Shown here: positions 26,456 to 34,917 of the stretch, in pieces
Position numbering within the stretch: the first letter of the stretch is position 1
Layout of the letters: the number at the start of each line of letters is the position of its first letter
From: Segatella albensis DSM 11370 = JCM 12258
GTDB lineage: Bacteria > Bacteroidota > Bacteroidia > Bacteroidales > Bacteroidaceae
NCBI RefSeq assembly: GCF_000426565.1
Contig: NZ_AUFP01000002.1
Location: 186,001-250,000, forward strand
Reading direction: 5' to 3'
DNA: 64,000 bases
Notes under the pieces: model-generated
The model's input: only the letters and a program-made list of their open reading frames with translations
Databases searched by the model: none
What the model was told of the DNA's origin: nothing
Program-made: the position numbers and the translations under genes

Positions 26456-27910
26456 ATGAGTGAAATTGCAAATTTAAAACCAGAAGCCATTTGGCGCAAC
26501 TTTGATGCATTAACACAAGTTCCTCGCCCTTCTGGACACGTAGAGAAGGTACAGCAATTCTTACTCGACTTTGCCAAGAAGGCTGGCGTCGAGGCTTTTC
26601 AGGATCCTGCTGGAAATATTGTTATGCGCAAACCTGCTACACCAGGCATGGAAAACAGAAAGACTGTATTGATGCAGGCTCACATGGATATGGTTCCGCA
26701 AAAAGCTCCAGACAGCAAACACAATTTTGAGACCGATCCTATCGAGACTCACATTGAGGACGGATGGGTATATGCAAACCACACCACACTAGGAAGTGAT
26801 GACGGTATCGGTGTTGCTACCATTATGGGTATCATGGAAAGCAAAGACTTGAAACATGGTCCTTTAGAGGCCTTGATCACTCGCGATGAGGAAACCGGTA
26901 TGTATGGTGCAAACGATCTTCCTGAGGGTGAGTTGAACAGCGATATCCTTTTGAATCTTGATTCTGAGACATGGGGTAAGTTTGTTATCGGTTCCGCTGG
27001 TGGTATTGATATTACAGCAAATCTAGAATATAAAGAGGTAGAAAACGATCAGGAAACTGCCGTAAAGGTAACTTTAAAAGGTCTTCGTGGTGGTCACTCT
27101 GGTCTCGAGATCAATGAGGGTCGTGCCAATGCTAACAAAGAGATGGTTCGCTTGGTAAGAAAAGCTATTGCTGAATGTAGCGCAAGACTTGTTAGTTGGC
27201 AGGGTGGAAACATGCGCAACGCAATACCTTTCAAGGCTGAAGTTGTTTTAGCATTACCAAAAGCTGAAGTTGAGCACTTAGAGAAGTTAGTGAAGGAACA
27301 GAAAGAACTTATCGAAGATGAATTCAAGACCATCGAGAACAATGTAGAGTTCTTTACCGAGAACGTTGAGGCTCCGAAGAATCTAGTTCCGGAAGAAATC
27401 CAAGACAACCTTATCGATGCGATTTATGCTTGTCATAATGGTGTTGTAAGAATGATTCCTGTATATCCTGACGTTGTAGAAACTTCCAGCAACCTTGCCA
27501 TTATCAACATTAATGAAGGTAAAGCAAGCTTCAAGATCCTCGCTCGTAGTTCTCGCGAAGATATGAAGGAGTATATTGCTACTCAACTCGAAAGTTGCTT
27601 CAGCATGGCAGGCATGAAGACAGAACTAAGTGGCTCATATGGTGGCTGGGATCCAAATCCAGACAGTGAGATTCTCGGTTTGTTGAAGAAAGTATACAAA
27701 GAGCAAAACAATCAGGAAGCTATCGTACAGGTAGACCACGCAGGTCTAGAATGTTCAGTAATCCTGGGCAAATATCCTAATCTTGATGTTGTTTCTCTTG
27801 GTCCTACGCTCCGCAGTCCACATACAGCAAGTGAGCGCTTTGAGATTGCTACAGCAGAACCTTTCTGGAAACTCATGACACAAGTTCTCGAAGAGATTCC
27901 TGAGAAGTAA
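26456..27910 (+). CDS. pepD: Aminoacyl-histidine dipeptidase, M20 family
   Basis: Cytoplasmic zinc metallopeptidase cleaving Xaa-His and other dipeptides. The 484-residue protein shows the M20 metal-ligand series: QAHMDMVPQK (about residues 77-86), TLGSDDGIGVA (about 115-125), RDEETGMYGA with the catalytic Glu (about 144-153), and the final His in SPHTASE. The dimerisation domain lies between about 205 and 385. Length matches Escherichia coli PepD (485). It is followed by an 18-base-pair hairpin terminator. Confidence 0.95.
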   Translation: MSEIANLKPEAIWRNFDALTQVPRPSGHVEKVQQFLLDFAKKAGVEAFQDPAGNIVMRKPATPGMENRKTVLMQAHMDMVPQKAPDSKHNFETDPIETHIEDGWVYANHTTLGSDDGIGVATIMGIMESKDLKHGPLEALITRDEETGMYGANDLPEGELNSDILLNLDSETWGKFVIGSAGGIDITANLEYKEVENDQETAVKVTLKGLRGGHSGLEINEGRANANKEMVRLVRKAIAECSARLVSWQGGNMRNAIPFKAEVVLALPKAEVEHLEKLVKEQKELIEDEFKTIENNVEFFTENVEAPKNLVPEEIQDNLIDAIYACHNGVVRMIPVYPDVVETSSNLAIININEGKASFKILARSSREDMKEYIATQLESCFSMAGMKTELSGSYGGWDPNPDSEILGLLKKVYKEQNNQEAIVQVDHAGLECSVILGKYPNLDVVSLGPTLRSPHTASERFEIATAEPFWKLMTQVLEEIPEK

Positions 27911-27939
27911 AATGTAACCAATACCTAAATATACATTTA

Positions 27940-27989
27940 AAGGCATAGTGATGATACCCTTGTATTGTTACTATGCCTTAATTTATTTT
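27940..27989 (+). terminator. Rho-independent terminator after pepD
   Basis: Bases 27940-27957 pair with 27962-27979 to make an 18-base-pair stem (three G-U pairs) capped by a CCTT loop, then an AT-rich tail AATTTATTTT. One of the strongest hairpins in the window. Confidence 0.88.
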
Positions 27990-28125
27990 CCAAACTCACC
28001 TTATATATAATATGACTCACCCGATAAAAGAGTAAACCATGACCATATCCATACCATGAGAGAAATAGAACAAACGTTAACGCAAAAAACTCTATATTCT
28101 GTACTCGCTTATCGATTTTTTATTG

Positions 28126-28133
28126 TATCTTTG
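28126..28133 (+). promoter_or_regulatory. Candidate -7 element of the corA transcript
   Basis: TATCTTTG, a perfect -7 box, about 127 bases upstream of corA. No TTTG -33 box at the standard distance. It predicts a leader of about 120 nucleotides containing a short ORF and two competing hairpins. Between the pepD terminator and this box (27990-28125) I see nothing else. Confidence 0.55.
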
Positions 28134-28162
28134 CAACCGGAAAAATCAATTTATTAATTCAA

Positions 28163-28198
28163 ATGGACGATTATCACGCGGAAGATAACAATTTATAA
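28163..28198 (+). CDS. Candidate acidic leader peptide upstream of corA
   Basis: An 11-codon ORF reading MDDYHAEDNNL then TAA, inside the predicted corA leader. Four of eleven residues are Asp or Glu and two of these directly follow the initiator. Its stop lies 2 bases before the first arm of the leader hairpin, so a terminating ribosome would cover that arm. Acidic leader peptides that destabilise ribosomes at low Mg2+ control Mg2+ transporters in enterobacteria. A similar role here is inference. Confidence 0.45.
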   Translation: MDDYHAEDNNL

Positions 28199-28200
28199 GC

Positions 28201-28257
28201 GTGAGGATTCTGCAGATTGCTAATCCTCACACTCGTTTAATTCATGGAGATTAGCAA
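28201..28257 (+). promoter_or_regulatory. Mutually exclusive hairpins in the corA leader
   Basis: Hairpin A pairs GTGAGGATT (28201-28209) with AATCCTCAC (28222-28230), 9 perfect base pairs with a 12-base loop. Hairpin B pairs TTGCTAATC (28217-28225) with GATTAGCAA (28249-28257), 9 perfect base pairs ending 3 bases before the corA ATG. The arms share 28222-28225, so only one can form. A second short ORF (28244-28282) overlaps the corA start. This fits a switch where A leaves the initiation region open and B closes it. Confidence 0.6.
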
Positions 28258-28259
28258 CA

Positions 28260-29186
28260 ATGAGAACATTTTGGAACATTGAAAATAACCTGAAGGCTAT
28301 CAATGAATGGCAGCCAAATTGCTGGATTCAAGTAACATGTCCAACCGACGAAGATCAGCAATTACTTGAACAAGAGTATAATATCCCTGACTACTTTCTT
28401 TCAGATATCAGCGATACCGATGAGCGTGCACGTTACGAATATGATGACGGCTGGATGCTTATCATCCTACGTATCCCATATGTAAAAGAAATACGTTCTC
28501 GTACACCTTATACTACAGTACCTTTGGGTATTATCCATAAAAGAGACGTCACCATCACCGTATGCTATTATGAAACGAACATGATGATCGACTTTGTCAG
28601 TTTCCAGCAAAAGAGAGGTGTCGGTTTCACAGATTATGTCGATTTAATTTTCCGTCTGTTCCTATCATCTGCAGTATGGTATCTGAAAAGACTAAAGCAA
28701 ATCAACTCATTGATAGAAAAGGCCAAAAGAAATCTTGACCAAGGTGTAAACAACGAAAGCCTTATTGGTTTGAGCCGTCTACAAGACTCCCTGACCTACT
28801 TCATCACCTCTATCCGTGGAAACGAAAACCTGCTCCAGAAATTGAAGTTCAAATTACAGGTGGACGAATTGGATGCTGACTTGATAGAAGATGTCAATAT
28901 TGAGATGTCACAGGCTCGCGAAACCACCAATATCTATTCGGATATCTTGGAATCCACAATGGACACCTATTCCAGCATCATCAACAATAATATGAACACC
29001 ACGATGCGTACGCTGACCTCCGTCAGTATCATCATGATGTTCCCAACACTTATTGCATCACTCTTTGGTATGAACCTGATCAACGGAATGGAAAGAAGTC
29101 CTTTCGGATTCGTCATCGCCATCGTAATCTCCGTAATCGTATCAGGACTTTCATGGTGGATTCTACGCTATAAGAGACTACTATAA
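28260..29186 (+). CDS. corA: CorA-family magnesium/divalent-cation transporter
   Basis: Pentameric inner-membrane channel for Mg2+ (also Co2+ or Ni2+ in some members). The 308 residues have a soluble N-terminal domain (about 1-235) with a long helical stalk and two C-terminal transmembrane helices. The signature motif reads FGMN (about residue 266) in place of the common YGMN, keeping the essential GMN. The ATG at 28260 is favoured by length, and an upstream ATG at 28244 is out of frame. The leader upstream carries a short acidic ORF and alternative hairpins, suggesting control by Mg2+ or translation status. Confidence 0.92.
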   Translation: MRTFWNIENNLKAINEWQPNCWIQVTCPTDEDQQLLEQEYNIPDYFLSDISDTDERARYEYDDGWMLIILRIPYVKEIRSRTPYTTVPLGIIHKRDVTITVCYYETNMMIDFVSFQQKRGVGFTDYVDLIFRLFLSSAVWYLKRLKQINSLIEKAKRNLDQGVNNESLIGLSRLQDSLTYFITSIRGNENLLQKLKFKLQVDELDADLIEDVNIEMSQARETTNIYSDILESTMDTYSSIINNNMNTTMRTLTSVSIIMMFPTLIASLFGMNLINGMERSPFGFVIAIVISVIVSGLSWWILRYKRLL

Positions 29187-29318
29187 AGAAAAAATCGAAA
29201 AAAAACATCGAAAATTAGGAATTTACAATTATTTTATTTAAGTTTGCAACTTAATTAAGTAATTGTGGCTTAGCCTTATAGCAAGCCTTGAAACCCGAAT
29301 CATAAACTAAAAAGTGAC

Positions 29319-31118
29319 ATGATGGACTCTCAAGAGAATGCCCTGAATCAGGGAAATTTAGAAAAAGAGCAAAAGGTTGAATCACCTACTGCTCAAGTAG
29401 AAGACGCAGCAAAGAAAGCATACACTACCAAAAAGGAAATTTTGGAACGTGTAACTGAAATTGCACGTAGTGAAGACCGTCCACAAAAGGATGAAATTGA
29501 CCACTTGAAGACTCTCTTCTACAAACTACATTTTGCAGAACGTGAAAACCAAATGAAAGAATTCCTCGACAATGGCGGAAAGGCTGAGAATTTCCAGATT
29601 TTACCTGATGAAGACGAGGAAGTCTTTAAGGCCGAGATGCAAATCATCAAGGAGAAAAGAGCAAAGATTTTCCTTGAGCAGGAAGAACTGAAAAAGAAGA
29701 ATCTAGAAAGAAAACTAGAAATCATCGAAAAGATAAAAGCAATGGCTACTTCTCCTGAAGAAGCCAATAAGTCATATCAGGACTTCAAAGCTCTACAACA
29801 GGAATGGAAAGAGATAAAAACCGTTCCGGCCGAGAAAGCGAGTGAGCTATGGAGAAATTATCAGCTATACGTTGAACAATTCTATGACTTACTTAATCTG
29901 AACAGAGAAGCTCGCGAATATGATTTCAAGAAGAATCTGGAAATCAAGACCAAGCTATGCGAGGCAGCAGAGAAACTAAACGACGAAGAGGATGTCATCA
30001 GCGCATTCCATCAGCTTCAGGAGCTCCACCAGCAGTATCGCGAGACAGGTCCTGTGGCTAAGGAACTTCGAGAGAGTATCTGGGTAAGATTTAAAGCCGC
30101 AAGTACTGTTATCAACAAGAAGCATCAGCAACACTTTGAAGAGTTGCGTGCAATAGAGGAAGAAAACCTTACCAAGAAAACTGCCCTTTGCGAAAAAGCA
30201 GAGGCTATTGCCAAAGAAGAAAACAAAGGTGCTGCTGATTGGGAAAGACATACTAAGGAAATTATCGCTATCCAAGCAGACTGGAAAAAGATCGGTTTCG
30301 CACCTCAGAAGATGAACGTGAAAATCTTCGAACGTTTCCGTGCTACTTGCGACGATTTCTTCGGAAGAAAAGCAGAGTTCTTCAAGGAACTGAAAAATAA
30401 ATTTGCAGAAAATGCAGAAAAGAAGAAAGCCCTTGTCGAAAAAGCGCAAGCTTTAACAGACTCAACAGACTGGAAATCTGCTAGTGACAAGTTTATTGCT
30501 ATGCAGAAAGAATGGAAAACCATAGGCATGGTACCTAAAAAACTAGGTGATCAGCTATGGAATGACTTTATGGCTGCATGCAATCATTTCTTTGAAGCCA
30601 GAAATGCTGCTAATGCAGGTACAAAGAATGCTGAACATGAGAACCTTGACAAGAAGAAGAACATTATCGCTCAACTTCAGAAACTTGTAGATCAAACTGA
30701 CGAAGGGCTACAAGAGAAAGTTCAGAAACTTGTAGAAGAATATAACAGCATAGGCCATGTTCCTTATAAAGAAAAGGATAATATCTATAAAGAGTATCAT
30801 AGTATCCTTGACAAACTTTATAAAGATTTGCATATTAATATTGCACGTAAACGTCTCGATAACTTCAAGAGCAACCTTAAAAACGTTGCCCGCAAGGGTG
30901 AAGATGCACTCGATAACGAACGTGCAAAACTCATGCATCGCTACGAGGCCTTGAAAGGCGAGATTAACACATATGAAAACAATCTCGGATTCCTTAATGC
31001 GTCAAGCAAAAAAGGAAATAGCTTAATAGACGAAATGAATCGAAAAGTTGAAAAACTTAGAGATGATTTAAAACTGGTAAGAGAAAAAATCAAAGCTATC
31101 GACGCAGAGAATAAATAA
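29319..31118 (+). CDS. DUF349 repeat protein
   Basis: A 599-residue cytoplasmic, strongly helical and charged protein made of repeated DUF349 units. About five copies carry the recurring pattern of a helix pair with W.....G..P (for example LQQEWKEIKTVPAEKASELW, IQADWKKIGFAPQKMNVKIF, MQKEWKTIGMVPKKLGDQLW), spaced about 70-75 residues. The C-terminal ~90 residues form a coiled coil. Stand-alone DUF349 proteins have no firmly assigned function. It is monocistronic and ends in a perfect 14-base-pair terminator. Confidence 0.85.
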   Translation: MMDSQENALNQGNLEKEQKVESPTAQVEDAAKKAYTTKKEILERVTEIARSEDRPQKDEIDHLKTLFYKLHFAERENQMKEFLDNGGKAENFQILPDEDEEVFKAEMQIIKEKRAKIFLEQEELKKKNLERKLEIIEKIKAMATSPEEANKSYQDFKALQQEWKEIKTVPAEKASELWRNYQLYVEQFYDLLNLNREAREYDFKKNLEIKTKLCEAAEKLNDEEDVISAFHQLQELHQQYRETGPVAKELRESIWVRFKAASTVINKKHQQHFEELRAIEEENLTKKTALCEKAEAIAKEENKGAADWERHTKEIIAIQADWKKIGFAPQKMNVKIFERFRATCDDFFGRKAEFFKELKNKFAENAEKKKALVEKAQALTDSTDWKSASDKFIAMQKEWKTIGMVPKKLGDQLWNDFMAACNHFFEARNAANAGTKNAEHENLDKKKNIIAQLQKLVDQTDEGLQEKVQKLVEEYNSIGHVPYKEKDNIYKEYHSILDKLYKDLHINIARKRLDNFKSNLKNVARKGEDALDNERAKLMHRYEALKGEINTYENNLGFLNASSKKGNSLIDEMNRKVEKLRDDLKLVREKIKAIDAENK

Positions 31119-31127
31119 TCAATAAGA

Positions 31128-31165
31128 ACGCCCTCTATTCGTTATAGAATAGAGGGCGTTTTACA
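31128..31165 (+). terminator. Rho-independent terminator after the DUF349 gene
   Basis: AACGCCCTCTATTC (31128-31141) and GAATAGAGGGCGTT (31148-31161) form a perfect 14-base-pair stem with a GTTATA loop, followed by a T-rich tail. Confidence 0.92.
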
Positions 31166-31228
31166 TTTATAACACCTAAAAGACACCCCCTCTATCATTA
31201 ACAATTATAATTGTCTAAAAGTAAGGGC

Positions 31229-31259
31229 GAAAAAAAAGCATCTTACATTGTAAGATGCT
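31229..31259 (-). terminator. Terminator of tRNA-Gln
   Basis: AGCATCTTAC (31237-31246) and GTAAGATGCT (31250-31259) form a 10-base-pair stem with a 3-base loop. On the minus strand it is followed by eight T residues, 5 bases after the tRNA 3' end. Confidence 0.88.
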
Positions 31260-31264
31260 CTATG

Positions 31265-31335
31265 TTGGGATACCCGGACTCGAACCAGGAATGACAGGAC
31301 CAGAATCTGTAGTGTTACCATTACACCATATCCCA
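31265..31335 (-). tRNA. tRNA-Gln (anticodon CTG)
   Basis: Read on the minus strand the 7-base acceptor arms are TGGGATA and TATCCCA. A D-arm with AATGGTAA loop, an anticodon loop TTCTGGT (anticodon CTG) and the T-arm with GGTTCGAGTC follow. The discriminator is A and CCA is not encoded. The anticodon stem ACAGA/CCTGT leaves an A-C mismatch at the loop-closing position, where a TTG-reading relative would have A-U. Flanked downstream by its own terminator. Confidence 0.93.
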
Positions 31336-31458
31336 TTATTGCTATAGGTTGTTTCCCTTATTGCGAGTGCAAAGGTACTGTTTTTTTTCGAACCGCCAAA
31401 ACTTTTTGGAAGAAATTTCTAAAAAAAATCAAAAATCTCCGATTTTAGGAGGCTTTTC

Positions 31459-31489
31459 TTTGCATTTTACATAATTTACACTACCTTTG
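31459..31489 (+). promoter_or_regulatory. Promoter of the rsfS-ftsH-cdsA operon
   Basis: TTTG (31459-31462) and TACCTTTG (31482-31489) with exactly 19 bases between them, 44 bases upstream of the rsfS ATG. Confidence 0.85.
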
Positions 31490-31533
31490 TCCTCACATAT
31501 ACATTATTATATATAATTGAAATTATCATTTGA

Positions 31534-31890
31534 ATGAAAGAAGCAAAAGAATTAGTTAAGACTATAACAGAAGGTATACAAGAGAAAAAGGGATCAGGCA
31601 TAGTTATTGTAGATTTAACTCATATAGACGGTGCTATTGCCAAATATTTTGTTATTTGCCAAGGGGGCTCCCCTACCCAAGTTGAAGCTATCGCAGAATC
31701 CGTTTCTGAATTTGCTAGAAAAGAAGGAGAAAAACCAGTCAGCGTTGTAGGACTCGAAACAGATCAGTGGGTCGCTATGGACTATGTTGATGTACTTGTC
31801 CATATCTTCCTCCCTGAAGCTAGAGAATTCTACGATTTGGAAAATCTTTGGGAGGATGCTAAACTAACCCGTATTCCTGATGAATACTAA
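31534..31890 (+). CDS. rsfS: Ribosomal silencing factor RsfS
   Basis: Binds ribosomal protein uL14 and blocks subunit joining in slow growth. The 118-residue alpha/beta protein has the family landmarks DLTHIDGAIAKYFVICQGGSP (about residues 28-48), GLETDQWVAMDYVDVLVHIF (about 72-91) and REFYDLENLWEDA near the end. Length is typical. First gene of an operon with ftsH and cdsA behind an exact promoter. Confidence 0.94.
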   Translation: MKEAKELVKTITEGIQEKKGSGIVIVDLTHIDGAIAKYFVICQGGSPTQVEAIAESVSEFARKEGEKPVSVVGLETDQWVAMDYVDVLVHIFLPEAREFYDLENLWEDAKLTRIPDEY

Positions 31891-31922
31891 TAGCGATTTT
31901 ACATTTATAACTAATAAGAATC

Positions 31923-34004
31923 ATGGAACAAGGCGATTTAAATAATTCCAATAACAAGCAACCTAAGATGCCACGCTTCAACATGAGCTGGCTCTACATA
32001 ACCATTCTTGTAGGTTTAATTTTCCTCTTTATGACAGGAGGTGGAAACTTACTCGGAGGTAGTGCAGCACAGAAGGCCTCTTACACAGAATTCAAAGATT
32101 ATGTAAATAGAGGATATGCTCTCAATGTTGTCATCAACAAAGATGAAAGTACACTTAAGATGTATGTACAAGCTAAATACATCCGACAAGTATTCAACCT
32201 AAGTGCTAAACAGGTTGGCCCAAACCCATATGTAGAAGTTGAATTCGGTTCTGTTGACGAATTGGAGAAATTCCTTACAGCAGAACAAAATGCACATAAG
32301 ATCAAGGCTTTCAGCTACGAGAACAAGCATAGCAGCGACTTCATAAACATTCTCATCCAACTGTCACCGATAATTTTCTTCTTTATCTTCATTTGGTGGA
32401 TAAGCAGAAGAATGGGCGGCAACAGCTCTGGTAGTGGCATGGGGGGCGTATTCAACGTTGGAAAGTCAAAGGCCAAGATGTATGAAAAAGGAAATGACCT
32501 AGGCATTACCTTCAAAGATGTTGCTGGTCAGGAAGGAGCAAAACAGGAAGTCGAAGAAATCGTAGAATTTCTGAAGAATCCAAAGAAATACACCGACCTT
32601 GGTGGAAAGATTCCTAAGGGCGCCCTTTTGATAGGTCCTCCAGGAACTGGTAAGACCTTACTTGCCAAAGCCGTTGCAGGAGAAGCAGGTGTTCCTTTCT
32701 TCTCTATGAGCGGTTCAGACTTCGTAGAGATGTTTGTCGGTGTCGGAGCCAGCCGTGTTCGTGACCTTTTCCGTCAGGCTAAGGAAAAAGCACCATGTAT
32801 CATCTTTATTGATGAGATTGATGCCGTAGGCCGTGCTCGTTCTAAAAATCCTGCTATGGGAGGTAACGATGAAAGAGAGAATACCCTCAATGCATTGCTC
32901 ACCGAAATGGATGGATTTGGCACAAATAGTGGTGTCATCATACTTGCAGCAACAAACCGTGTTGATATGTTAGACTCAGCACTACTCCGTGCAGGACGTT
33001 TTGATAGACAAATTCATGTCGACCTACCAGATCTACAAGAGCGCAAAGCTATCTTTATGGTTCATCTCAAACGCGTGAAATATGACGAAAGCGTAGATAT
33101 AGACCTGTTAGCACGACAGACTCCAGGATTCTCCGGTGCCGATATTGCCAACGTTTGTAACGAAGCAGCACTTATTGCAGCCCGCCACGACAAGAAAAAC
33201 GTCAGCAAACAGGATTTCCTTGATGCCGTTGACAGAATTATCGGTGGTTTGGAAAAGAAAACAAAAGTCATGACCGCCGAAGAGAAGAAAACGATTGCAC
33301 TTCACGAAGCAGGACATGCTACGATCAGTTGGTTCTGTCAATATGCGAACCCATTGATCAAAGTAAGCATCGTGCCACGTGGTCAGGCTCTTGGAGCAGC
33401 ATGGTATCTACCAGAAGAGCGACAGATCACAACAAAGGAGCAAATGCTTGACGAGATGTGTAGTCTATTAGGTGGTAGAGCTGCAGAAGAACTTTTCACG
33501 GGTCACATCTCTTCAGGTGCTGTAAACGATCTTGAGCGTGCAACAAAGAGCGCATACGGCATGATAGCCTATATGGGTATGAGCGACGAATTGCCAAATA
33601 TCTGTTATTACAACAATAACGAATATCAATTCCAGAAGCCTTACTCAGACACAACAGCTCAGAAGATCGATAGTGAGGTACTGAAGATGATAAACGAACA
33701 GTACCAACGTGCAAAGGAAATTCTTACAGAGCACAAAGAAGGACACAACCAACTGGCAGAACTTCTGGTACAGAAAGAAGTCATCATGGCAGAGGATGTA
33801 GAGAAGATCTTCGGTAAACGCCCTTGGATAAGTAGAAGTCAGGAAATCATGAACGACAAGCAACCAAAGGTCGATGCTGCCGTAAAAGAATTACCAGAAG
33901 TCAAAAAAGCCATCGAAGAGCATGAAAGAAGACTAAATGCTCAAGAAGGTGAAGCAGAACAACCAAACGATTCTGACAATAACATTGATAATAAAGCAGA
34001 ATAA
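31923..34004 (+). CDS. ftsH: ATP-dependent zinc metalloprotease FtsH
   Basis: Membrane-bound AAA+ protease for quality control of membrane and regulatory proteins. The 693 residues comprise an N-terminal transmembrane helix (about 20-42), a periplasmic domain, a second transmembrane helix (about 138-158) and a Gly/Ser-rich hinge. The AAA domain has Walker A GPPGTGKT at 238-245 and Walker [10 protein letters not shown]. The M41 protease domain has HEAGH at 461-465. The acidic Asn/Glu-rich C-terminal tail is typical of Bacteroidota. cdsA begins 2 bases after the stop. Confidence 0.97.
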   Translation: MEQGDLNNSNNKQPKMPRFNMSWLYITILVGLIFLFMTGGGNLLGGSAAQKASYTEFKDYVNRGYALNVVINKDESTLKMYVQAKYIRQVFNLSAKQVGPNPYVEVEFGSVDELEKFLTAEQNAHKIKAFSYENKHSSDFINILIQLSPIIFFFIFIWWISRRMGGNSSGSGMGGVFNVGKSKAKMYEKGNDLGITFKDVAGQEGAKQEVEEIVEFLKNPKKYTDLGGKIPKGALLIGPPGTGKTLLAKAVAGEAGVPFFSMSGSDFVEMFVGVGASRVRDLFRQAKEKAPCIIFIDEIDAVGRARSKNPAMGGNDERENTLNALLTEMDGFGTNSGVIILAATNRVDMLDSALLRAGRFDRQIHVDLPDLQERKAIFMVHLKRVKYDESVDIDLLARQTPGFSGADIANVCNEAALIAARHDKKNVSKQDFLDAVDRIIGGLEKKTKVMTAEEKKTIALHEAGHATISWFCQYANPLIKVSIVPRGQALGAAWYLPEERQITTKEQMLDEMCSLLGGRAAEELFTGHISSGAVNDLERATKSAYGMIAYMGMSDELPNICYYNNNEYQFQKPYSDTTAQKIDSEVLKMINEQYQRAKEILTEHKEGHNQLAELLVQKEVIMAEDVEKIFGKRPWISRSQEIMNDKQPKVDAAVKELPEVKKAIEEHERRLNAQEGEAEQPNDSDNNIDNKAE

Positions 34005-34006
34005 TC

Positions 34007-34885
34007 ATGAGTGACAAACAAAGAAATCTGGTTATCAGAGCAATCACAGGTGCTTTTTTTGTGGTATTAATGGTAGCAGGAATCCTATATTCCTGCCTCT
34101 CCATGACAATACTCTTTGCCATCATTACGGGAATGACGATCTGGGAGTACACAGGCTTAATCAATCAGTCTGACAAAATCATTGTAAACCGATTCATCTC
34201 TACTGCAGCAGGAGTATATTTATATCTAGCATTCGCCGGATATTGCTCAGGCTTCGTGAGCTCTGCAGCATTCATCCCTTATCTGCTAACGATCGTTTAC
34301 TTATTCATTAGTGAACTATATACCAAAAATGAGAACGCGATAAACGATTGGGCCTATACCATGTTAGCACAGATGTATATAGCCCTGCCATTGTCCATGA
34401 CAAACGTATTAGCGTTCCTTGGTACCAATGACGGTTCTACGGAATATGCACCAATCCTACCCATGAGCATATTCATATTCCTATGGACTAACGATACGGG
34501 CGCATATTGTAGCGGTTCGTTATTCGGTAAGCACAAACTCTTTCCACGAATAAGTCCTGGAAAGAGTTGGGAAGGTAGCATTGGTGGAAGTATCTTTGTC
34601 ATTATCGCTGCCAATCTAGTTTATTTCTTATGGGCCTCCAATCTCGAGAACAATGGTACGATTTTATCAACAATGAACATTACACATTGGATTGGACTTG
34701 GATTAGTAGTGGTTGTATTTGGCACTTGGGGTGATCTTGTAGAGAGCCTTTTCAAGCGCACCCTTGGCATCAAAGATAGCGGCAACATATTACCGGGACA
34801 CGGTGGAATGCTTGATAGATTCGATTCATCGCTCATGGCCATTCCTGCCGCAACCATCTATCTATATACTATCACTATGTTCTAA
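34007..34885 (+). CDS. cdsA: Phosphatidate cytidylyltransferase
   Basis: Makes CDP-diacylglycerol from phosphatidic acid and CTP for phospholipid synthesis. The 292-residue membrane protein has about eight helices. The C-terminal CDP-alcohol signature is clear: a conserved SPGKSWEGSIGG loop (about 184-195) and KRTLGIKDSGNILPGHGG with MLDRFDS (about 249-273). It closes the rsfS-ftsH-cdsA operon, so ribosome silencing, membrane proteolysis and phospholipid supply share a promoter. Confidence 0.95.
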   Translation: MSDKQRNLVIRAITGAFFVVLMVAGILYSCLSMTILFAIITGMTIWEYTGLINQSDKIIVNRFISTAAGVYLYLAFAGYCSGFVSSAAFIPYLLTIVYLFISELYTKNENAINDWAYTMLAQMYIALPLSMTNVLAFLGTNDGSTEYAPILPMSIFIFLWTNDTGAYCSGSLFGKHKLFPRISPGKSWEGSIGGSIFVIIAANLVYFLWASNLENNGTILSTMNITHWIGLGLVVVVFGTWGDLVESLFKRTLGIKDSGNILPGHGGMLDRFDSSLMAIPAATIYLYTITMF

Positions 34886-34917
34886 AAAATCTCTTGTCTA
34901 TTTCTGAGACAAGAGAT
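34884..34917 (-). terminator. Terminator of the surE-lpxB transcript, inside the lpxB 3' end
   Basis: ATCTCTTGTCT (34889-34899) and AGACAAGAGAT (34907-34917) make a perfect 11-base-pair stem with a 7-base loop, followed on the minus strand by TTTTTT. The last codons of lpxB and its stop codon are part of the hairpin. Confidence 0.88.

Noticed and set aside
28163..28257. Known ligand riboswitch (such as M-box) upstream of corA
   Set aside because: The leader is too short and lacks the conserved M-box helices; a peptide-plus-hairpin switch fits better.
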